A stretch of 9,917 nucleotides of DNA, taken from positions 1 to 9,917 of the forward strand of contig JAUQOT010000017.1 in assembly GCA_030550735.1 (NCBI GenBank), in the 5' to 3' direction. This document shows positions 5,563 through 9,917 of the stretch, piece by piece. A program made the position numbers and the translations under genes. A model generated the notes under the pieces. The model made no database searches and had not been told where the DNA came from. It saw only the letters and a program-made list of their open reading frames with translations. The stretch comes from Patescibacteria group bacterium. GTDB taxonomy: Bacteria > Patescibacteriota > Minisyncoccia > UBA6257 > HR35. Positions within the stretch are counted from its first letter, which is position 1. Each line of letters begins with the position of its first letter.

Positions 5563-6180
5563 ATGAAATTGGGACCTAAATGTAAATATTGTCGAAGATT
5601 TGGAATAAAAGTTGGTTTAAATGAAAGATGTTTATCTCATAAGTGTGCTTTGGTAAGAAGAAGATCCCGTCCTGGTATGCACGGAAAAAAAGCAAAAGTT
5701 TTAACACTTTATGGAAAACAACTTTTAGAAAAACAAAGATTAAAAATTTTTTATTTAGTTAATGAAACACAAATGAAAAAATATGTCGAAATAGCAAAAA
5801 AATCTCAAAAATCAGCTCCCGAAGCTTTAATTGAAATTTTAGAAAGAAGATTTGATAATGTAATTTGGCGTTTAGGTTATGTTCCCCACAAGACAACAGC
5901 TAGACAATTAGTTTCTCATGGACATTTTCTTTTAAATGGAAGAAGATTTAATATCCCTTCATATCTTGTTGAACCTGGAGATTTTATTGAGATTAGACCA
6001 CAGAGTCTTGATATTTCTCCATTTAAAGATCTAAAAGAAAGATTAAAAAATTATCAACCACCAGCTTGGCTTAAAATTGATCCAAACACGTTTAAGGGAG
6101 AAGTTTTGCGTTATCCTCGTTATGAAGAAATTCAACATAATTTTAATCTTCCTCTTGTTATTGACTTTTATAGTCGATAG
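5563..6180 (+). CDS. rpsD: 30S ribosomal protein S4
   Basis: S4 is a primary 16S rRNA binder that starts small-subunit assembly and lines the mRNA entry channel. The 205-residue length is typical. The N-terminal region keeps a four-cysteine zinc site (C7, C10, C23, C28), followed by RRSRPGMHGKK (33-43). The S4 RNA-binding domain spans about 94-157 (RRFDNVIWRLG, then ARQLVSHGHFLLNGRR). The C-terminus LVIDFYSR is the standard S4 ending. The start is two bases after rpsK. A GAAGAG stretch before it is a weak ribosome-binding candidate that also encodes the rpsK end. In E. coli S4 represses this operon; I see no equivalent leader structure here. Confidence 0.97.
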   Translation: MKLGPKCKYCRRFGIKVGLNERCLSHKCALVRRRSRPGMHGKKAKVLTLYGKQLLEKQRLKIFYLVNETQMKKYVEIAKKSQKSAPEALIEILERRFDNVIWRLGYVPHKTTARQLVSHGHFLLNGRRFNIPSYLVEPGDFIEIRPQSLDISPFKDLKERLKNYQPPAWLKIDPNTFKGEVLRYPRYEEIQHNFNLPLVIDFYSR

Positions 6181-6189
6181 TAATTAAAT
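6161..6189 (+). promoter_or_regulatory. Possible internal promoter before rpoA
   Basis: TTGACT (6161-6166), inside the end of rpsD, is followed after 17 bases by TTAAAT (6184-6189). Predicted initiation near 6196 would give rpoA a leader of about 14 bases. The -10 matches the consensus at only four of six positions, in a background where AT-rich hexamers are common. In its favour, it sits in the only sizeable intergenic gap of the operon. Confidence 0.35.
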
Positions 6190-6218
6190 AATCATTTAGT
6201 TAAAAAATAATGATTATT
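6187..6218 (+). repeat. Inverted repeat spanning the rpoA start codon
   Basis: AATAATCATT at 6187-6196 is the exact reverse complement of AATGATTATT at 6209-6218, with a 12-base loop between. The right arm contains the rpoA ATG (6210-6212), and the left arm overlaps the possible -10 and start point. As RNA it would be a weak, almost all A-U stem that hides the start codon; as DNA it could be an operator. Chance occurrence in AT-rich sequence is possible. Confidence 0.5.
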
Positions 6219-6902
6219 AATAACTTAGTTTTTCCCGAAAGCCCAAAGTTAATTTTATCTGAAGAAAATAAAGCGGTTTTTGAAATTAAACCTCTTTATC
6301 CTGGGTACGGTGTTACTCTTGGAAATGCTCTTCGAAGAGTTTTACTTTCTTCTTTAATTGGTGCTGCTATTACCCGAGTAAAAATTGAAGACGTTCCTCA
6401 TGAATTTACAACAATTCCCGGAGTATATGAAGATGTCTTAGATATTTTACTTAATTTGAAAAAAGTTAGATTTAAAATGGAACAAGATCATCCCGTTGAT
6501 CTTACATTAGAAGCTGAAGGGAAAAGAATTGTTAAGGCAAAAGATATAAAAACTGTTCCAGGAATTGAAGTTGTTAATCCTGAACATCATATTGCGACTC
6601 TAACTTCAGATGATGCAAAACTTAAGATGAAACTTACAGTAGAAAAAGGAAGAGGGTATGTTTTAGCTGAAAATTTAAGCAAAGAAAAAATTGTTGCTGG
6701 AGAAATAATTCTTGACGCTAATTTTTCTCCTGTAGTAAATGTAAGTTATGAGATAGAGAATGTTAGATATTTAGAAAGAACCGATTTTAATCTTCTCCGT
6801 TTAACTATAGAAACCGATGGAACAAAAACACCAACCGAGGCTTTAAATGAAGCTATTGATATTTTGATAAGTCATCTTGAAAAAGTTAGAATAGAAAAAT
6901 GA
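6210..6902 (+). CDS. rpoA: RNA polymerase alpha subunit lacking the C-terminal domain
   Basis: Alpha dimerises to nucleate assembly of RNA polymerase with beta and beta'. The signature GYGVTLGNALRRVLLSSLIG (32-51) is intact, including R42/R43 in the beta-contact region, followed by VPHEFTTIPGVYEDVLDILLNLK (62-84). The last residues (about 200-230) form the dimerisation helix (TPTEALNEAIDILISHLEK). At 230 residues the protein ends where the alpha N-terminal domain ends; E. coli alpha has 329. No linker or helix-hairpin-helix C-terminal domain is encoded, and the stop overlaps rplQ by four bases (ATGA), so this is a designed end and not a frameshift. Without the C-terminal domain the polymerase cannot use UP elements or activators that contact it. 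Confidence 0.97.
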   Translation: MIINNLVFPESPKLILSEENKAVFEIKPLYPGYGVTLGNALRRVLLSSLIGAAITRVKIEDVPHEFTTIPGVYEDVLDILLNLKKVRFKMEQDHPVDLTLEAEGKRIVKAKDIKTVPGIEVVNPEHHIATLTSDDAKLKMKLTVEKGRGYVLAENLSKEKIVAGEIILDANFSPVVNVSYEIENVRYLERTDFNLLRLTIETDGTKTPTEALNEAIDILISHLEKVRIEK

Positions 6903-7249
6903 GAAAACTTAAAAAAACAAAAAAATTTGGTTTAAAAAAGGACCAAAGAAAAGCTTTATTTAAAATTCTAGCCCACAATCTTATTATTAGGGAAAGAATT
7001 AAAACAACAACTCAAAGAGCTAAATATTTAAAAAGTTTAATTGAAAGACTTATTTCGAAAGCCAAAGGAGGAGAGCTTAAAGATTTAAGGTATCTTTTGG
7101 AAAGATTGCCCAAAAAATCAGCTTATAAACTTTTTTATGATATCGCTCCACGCTATCGAGAGAGAAATGGCGGTTACGTAAGAGTAATAAAACTTCCTTT
7201 TAATCGATTAAAAGATAACGCCGAATTAAGTATAATAGAATTTGTTTAA
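6899..7249 (+). CDS. rplQ: 50S ribosomal protein L17
   Basis: L17 binds 23S rRNA near the exit side of the large subunit. The 116-residue product has the family pattern: a basic N-terminus (MRKLKKTKKFGLKKDQRKAL), then LAHNLIIRERIKTTTQRAK (24-42), LKSLIERLISKAKGG, and the late strand GGYVRVIKLPFNR (91-103). Its ATG overlaps the rpoA stop (ATGA), and its own stop overlaps the rpsP start (TAATG), so it is very likely translated by coupling on both sides. rpoA-rplQ is the standard bacterial order; what follows (rpsP rather than rplM-rpsI) is not. Confidence 0.95.
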   Translation: MRKLKKTKKFGLKKDQRKALFKILAHNLIIRERIKTTTQRAKYLKSLIERLISKAKGGELKDLRYLLERLPKKSAYKLFYDIAPRYRERNGGYVRVIKLPFNRLKDNAELSIIEFV

Positions 7250-7482
7250 TGCTAGTTATTCGTTTTCAAAAGGTTGGTAAAAGAAATCAAAAGATTCTAA
7301 GATTAGTTCTTCAAGATAAAAGATGGAAACTTAATGGTAAAGTAATTCGCGTTTTAGGGTGGTGGAATCCTTATTTAAAAGAAGGAAATTTTGATAAAGA
7401 CACAATTCTTTTTTATTTAGAACACGGAGCTCAGCTTAGTAATACCGCAAGAGATATTTTAAGAAAAAATCGGATTATCTAA
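7249..7482 (+). CDS. rpsP: 30S ribosomal protein S16
   Basis: S16 is an assembly protein of the small-subunit body. The 77-residue product starts MLVIRFQKVGKRNQKILRLV, a typical S16 opening, and has the LGWWNPYLKEG strand/loop (36-46), followed by the C-terminal helix region with GAQLSNTARDIL (60-71). It is close to the usual 80-90 residues, with little tail. In many bacteria rpsP lies with rimM, trmD and rplS; here it has moved to the end of the alpha operon, overlapping rplQ by one base and abutting the M16 gene with no gap. The TAATG overlap fixes the start despite the absence of a Shine-Dalgarno sequence. Confidence 0.93.
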   Translation: MLVIRFQKVGKRNQKILRLVLQDKRWKLNGKVIRVLGWWNPYLKEGNFDKDTILFYLEHGAQLSNTARDILRKNRII

Positions 7483-8811
7483 ATGAATTTTGATTTTTTA
7501 AAATTGAAGAACGGTTTAAGAGTGATTTTTATTCAACCAGAAGTTGCTTCAACGATTTTATTATTTTTTATTATTAAAGTTGGTTCAGATAATGAGAAAA
7601 AAGGAGAAGAAGGCCTGGCCCATTTTGTAGAACATATGGTTTTTAAGGGAACAAAAAACTTTCCTGAGCAGAAAATAATTTTTAAGGAATTAGACAAAAT
7701 TGGGGGTAAGTTTAACGGTGCCACAAGCCATCAGTATACCTATTACTACATCAAAACCTTAGAAGATTATTTTTCAGAAAGTTTATTTATTCTTGCTGAT
7801 TTAATTAAAAATCCCCTTTTTCGAGAAGAAAACATCCAAGAAGAGAAAAAAATAGTTATTTCTGAACTAAAAGAAAAAATGGATGATCCCTTTGAGAAGG
7901 TATTTCTTAATTGTTTAGAGCTTCTTTATCATGATTTACCTCAAGGAAGGTCAATTATAGGTTTAGAGTCATCAATTAAAGATTTTAACCGAGATAAAAT
8001 TGTCAATTTTAAAAATAAATTTTATAATTCTAAAAATTCGTTTTTATTAGTAATAGGTAAATTAAGGAATAAACAAAAAATTTTTAAGCTAATTGAAAAA
8101 AACTTTAATGATTTAATCTCAGGCAAAGAATTTGATTTCCCTCAAGTTAAGTCGAAACAAAATGATTTTGTTAAAATTGAAAAAGCTAAAGTAAATCAAA
8201 ATTATTTAGTTCTTGGGCTTCATTCTTCGCCAATTAATAAATTAAAAAAACTTATTTCACTTAAATTAGCTAATAAAATTTTAGGGGAGATGGCTTATTC
8301 GCGTCTATTTTTATCTCTAAGAAGCGATAAAAATTTATGCTATTCTTGTGGATCTGAACTTGATATTTTTTCAAATCGACTAAATCTTTTTATTTTTGCA
8401 ATTGTTAATAAAGAAAAATTAAGAGAATCTTTAGAAGTATTAAAAGATGAAATTAAAAAAACAATTAAAGATGGATTTAATTCTGAGGAAATTTTTATAG
8501 CTAAAAATAAATTTACTTTTGATACCCTTACTATTTTTGAGGATCCCATAAAATTGGCAAATTATTATTTTTTTAATCTGTTCATCTTAGGGAAAAAACC
8601 TAGCAAAAATAATCTTAAGAAAATTTTAAGCAAAAAGAGAATCGAAGAGTTTGTAAATTTAGTGAAAAAAATTAAAAACGATGAGATCAATTCTTTGTTT
8701 AAAGAATTAATTTTCAGAAATAAATTTTGTTTATCTCTCTTAATTCCTGAAGATTCAAATTTTTCAGAAAAAGAAGCTGTTAAAATAATAAAAGAACTGT
8801 TAGTAAAATGA
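7483..8811 (+). CDS. M16 family zinc metallopeptidase (PqqL/MPP-like)
   Basis: The inverted zinc motif HFVEH gives ligands H47 and H51 and catalytic E50, with the third ligand E128 in VISEL 77 residues after H51, matching the HxxEH-x76-E rule. The C-terminal half has R280 and Y287 seven residues apart, the spacing of the substrate-binding Arg/Tyr pair of M16 enzymes such as insulin-degrading enzyme. One 442-residue chain thus carries both catalytic and substrate-binding elements and could act as a homodimer, as in short M16B peptidases. There is no signal peptide, so it probably works in the cytoplasm on small peptides or presequence-like segments. It starts directly after the rpsP stop and overlaps the next gene by four bases (ATGA). 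The C-terminal half is lysine-rich and diverged. Substrate unknown. Confidence 0.93.
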   Translation: MNFDFLKLKNGLRVIFIQPEVASTILLFFIIKVGSDNEKKGEEGLAHFVEHMVFKGTKNFPEQKIIFKELDKIGGKFNGATSHQYTYYYIKTLEDYFSESLFILADLIKNPLFREENIQEEKKIVISELKEKMDDPFEKVFLNCLELLYHDLPQGRSIIGLESSIKDFNRDKIVNFKNKFYNSKNSFLLVIGKLRNKQKIFKLIEKNFNDLISGKEFDFPQVKSKQNDFVKIEKAKVNQNYLVLGLHSSPINKLKKLISLKLANKILGEMAYSRLFLSLRSDKNLCYSCGSELDIFSNRLNLFIFAIVNKEKLRESLEVLKDEIKKTIKDGFNSEEIFIAKNKFTFDTLTIFEDPIKLANYYFFNLFILGKKPSKNNLKKILSKKRIEEFVNLVKKIKNDEINSLFKELIFRNKFCLSLLIPEDSNFSEKEAVKIIKELLVK

Positions 8812-9776
8812 CAGTTTTTAAAAATTTTTCCTTAACTACTTTTTTGTTTATTTTGTTAAGTGTTTATTTAATTTGGCTTACAAAAGAAATTTTTTTTCCT
8901 GTTTTCCTTGGAATTATTATAGGTTTAACCCTTCAAAACTTCGCCAAGTTTTTAACCCTAAAAACTAAAATTAATTTTTATATTTTGGTTTTTATTCTTT
9001 ATTTATTTTTAAGTAGTATTTTTATTTTTATTTTTTATTCTCTTTTTAAGGTAATTACTACGGAGCTCCCTAATTTTATTTCCCACCTAAATTTAATTTT
9101 AAAAAACTATAACCTTAAACTTGAAAAATTGCCACTTGATTCACCTAATTTTTTTGAGTTAACTTCATCTTATTTTCCTAATTTTTTTTCTTTTATTTAT
9201 TCACTTTTTGGTAATTTTATTTCTTTTCTTCTTGTTTTTGTTATTTCTTTTTATGTGGCTCTAAATCAAGATTTTGAAAAAAACATCTTTGCTTATATCC
9301 CAGAACAAAAAAGAGAAAATATTTTTAACATTTGGTTCAGAATAAAAAGGAAATTAAGTTTTTGGATTATAGGCCAGATTATTCTTATGCTTAGTATCGG
9401 TATTGCTACGTATATATTTTACGGTCTCATTCTTAATTTACCTTATAAATTTTTGATTTCTTTTACAGCTGGAATTTTAGAAGCCTTAGCTATTTTGGGT
9501 CCAGTTTTAACAACTATTATTGCTGTTTTTATTACCGTTATTGAAAAACCAGAATATATTTTTTTTGTTATTGGAGGTTTTTTTGTTATCCAACAATTTG
9601 AAAATCATATCCTCGTTCCTCTAGTTATGAAAAACGCAGTTCAATTAAATCCAATTTTAGTTCTTGTTGGATTGCTTATTTTTTCTAAATTTTTTGGTTT
9701 GTGGGGAACTATTTCAACATTACCAATTCTTGTAATTTTGACAGAAATTTTTAATTTTTATTTCAAGGAAAAATAG
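8808..9776 (+). CDS. AI-2E (PerM/TqsA-like) family membrane protein
   Basis: The 322-residue protein has about eight hydrophobic segments: a close pair near 10-45, one at 57-82, then after a soluble stretch (83-125) segments near 128-152, 184-206, 213-247, 250-266 and 281-315. Family landmarks are in the C-terminal half: ILEALAILGPVL (223-234), QQFENHILVPLVM (262-274), NPILVLVGLL (281-290) and GLWG (297-300), with a closing proline segment TISTLPILV. AI-2E members are putative exporters; TqsA was linked to autoinducer-2 and others to ion or proton exchange, so the substrate here cannot be named. The ATGA overlap with the M16 gene suggests coupled translation and perhaps related functions. It is the last protein gene of the operon, 24 bases before tRNA-Gln. 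Confidence 0.93.
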   Translation: MTVFKNFSLTTFLFILLSVYLIWLTKEIFFPVFLGIIIGLTLQNFAKFLTLKTKINFYILVFILYLFLSSIFIFIFYSLFKVITTELPNFISHLNLILKNYNLKLEKLPLDSPNFFELTSSYFPNFFSFIYSLFGNFISFLLVFVISFYVALNQDFEKNIFAYIPEQKRENIFNIWFRIKRKLSFWIIGQIILMLSIGIATYIFYGLILNLPYKFLISFTAGILEALAILGPVLTTIIAVFITVIEKPEYIFFVIGGFFVIQQFENHILVPLVMKNAVQLNPILVLVGLLIFSKFFGLWGTISTLPILVILTEIFNFYFKEK

Positions 9777-9780
9777 AGTT

Positions 9781-9786
9781 TAAAAT
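9781..9786 (+). promoter_or_regulatory. Candidate -10 of tRNA-Gln
   Basis: TAAAAT ends 14 bases before the tRNA; initiation near 9793 would leave a leader of about 8 bases, much as for tRNA-His at the other end of the window. There is no convincing -35. The tRNA could equally be processed from the long operon transcript. Confidence 0.3.
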
Positions 9787-9800
9787 AAATTATGAATTTT

Positions 9801-9871
9801 TGCGGGGTGGTGTAAGGGTAGCACGCAGGGCTCTGGACCCTGAAGTTCTGGTTCGAATCCAGACCCCGCAG
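9801..9871 (+). tRNA. tRNA-Gln (anticodon CTG)
   Basis: The acceptor stem 9801-9807 pairs with 9864-9870 (TGCGGGG/CCCCGCA), with a weak first pair (U-A) as is usual for tRNA-Gln, and G discriminator at 9871. The D stem is 9810-9813/9821-9824. The anticodon stem is 9826-9830/9838-9842, with CTG at 9833-9835. The T stem is 9847-9851/9859-9863 around TTCGAAT. CCA is not encoded (CT follows). The CTG anticodon reads CAG only, so a TTG isoacceptor should exist elsewhere. T8 about 25 bases downstream may mark transcript termination. Confidence 0.96.
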
Positions 9872-9917
9872 CTAAGGTATAAAAATTATCTATTTTTTTT
9901 GGAAGCAAAATTTTCTA

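Noticed and set aside
6899..7249. A frameshifted alpha C-terminal domain after the rpoA stop
   Set aside because: The sequence following the stop is a complete, well-conserved L17 in an overlapping frame, so no C-terminal domain is hidden there.
6900..8811. TGA read as glycine (genetic code 25)
   Set aside because: TGA ends rpoA at the expected domain boundary and ends the M16 gene at an ATGA overlap, and no conserved gene here has an in-frame TGA.
9738..9743. Perfect TTGACA near the end of the AI-2E gene
   Set aside because: No reasonable -10 lies 16-19 bases downstream, and the bases encode part of the last membrane segment.

Overview
The window looks like a piece of a strongly AT-rich bacterial chromosome, most likely from a small-genome Patescibacteria (CPR) lineage, possibly Parcubacteria. 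The grounds are the compact ribosomal/RNA-polymerase operon, an RpoA made only of the N-terminal domain, an archaeal-type phosphoglycerate mutase, tRNA genes without encoded CCA, and several small secreted proteins of unknown function. TGA is used as a normal stop (rpoA and the M16 gene), so the lineages that read TGA as glycine are excluded. The phylum call is inference from these features, not from a database match.

Layout: (1) A tRNA-His(GTG) gene lies at 54-128. (2) Four same-strand genes for exported proteins fill 231-3339: a two-domain cysteine-rich protein with a nine-glycine linker, a one-domain Fn3-like protein, a 477-residue Fn3-PKD-PKD-Ig-like surface protein with a C-terminal membrane anchor, and a small helical protein. 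The Fn3-like domains of the second and third are tandem duplicates, still visible at DNA level. I cannot assign the cluster a function; a surface or attachment module is the simplest reading. (3) Convergent to these, on the minus strand (3358-4548), is an archaeal-type cofactor-independent phosphoglycerate mutase (apgM), a glycolytic enzyme. (4) Divergent from apgM, a tight operon runs rpmJ-rpsM-rpsK-rpsD-rpoA-rplQ-rpsP and continues without a gap into an M16 zinc peptidase and an AI-2E-family membrane protein (4613-9776), followed 24 bases later by tRNA-Gln(CTG) at 9801-9871.

Most junctions in the operon are overlaps (ATGA or TAATG) or gaps of 0-2 bases, which suggests translational coupling. 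The one real gap, 29 bases before rpoA, holds a possible internal promoter and a 10-bp inverted repeat over the rpoA start codon. The operon departs from common bacterial order: infA is not upstream of rpmJ, rplM-rpsI do not follow rplQ, and rpsP has joined the operon.

A recurring theme is initiation. Several genes have good sigma70-type promoters whose predicted start point falls on or within two bases of the ATG (clearest at 1441-1478), and no gene has a convincing Shine-Dalgarno sequence. Leaderless or SD-independent translation is therefore likely for part of this gene set.

Regions without genes are short. The longest, 129-230, holds T-runs and the promoter of the first secreted gene. 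I saw no CRISPR array, insertion sequence, phage gene or origin.
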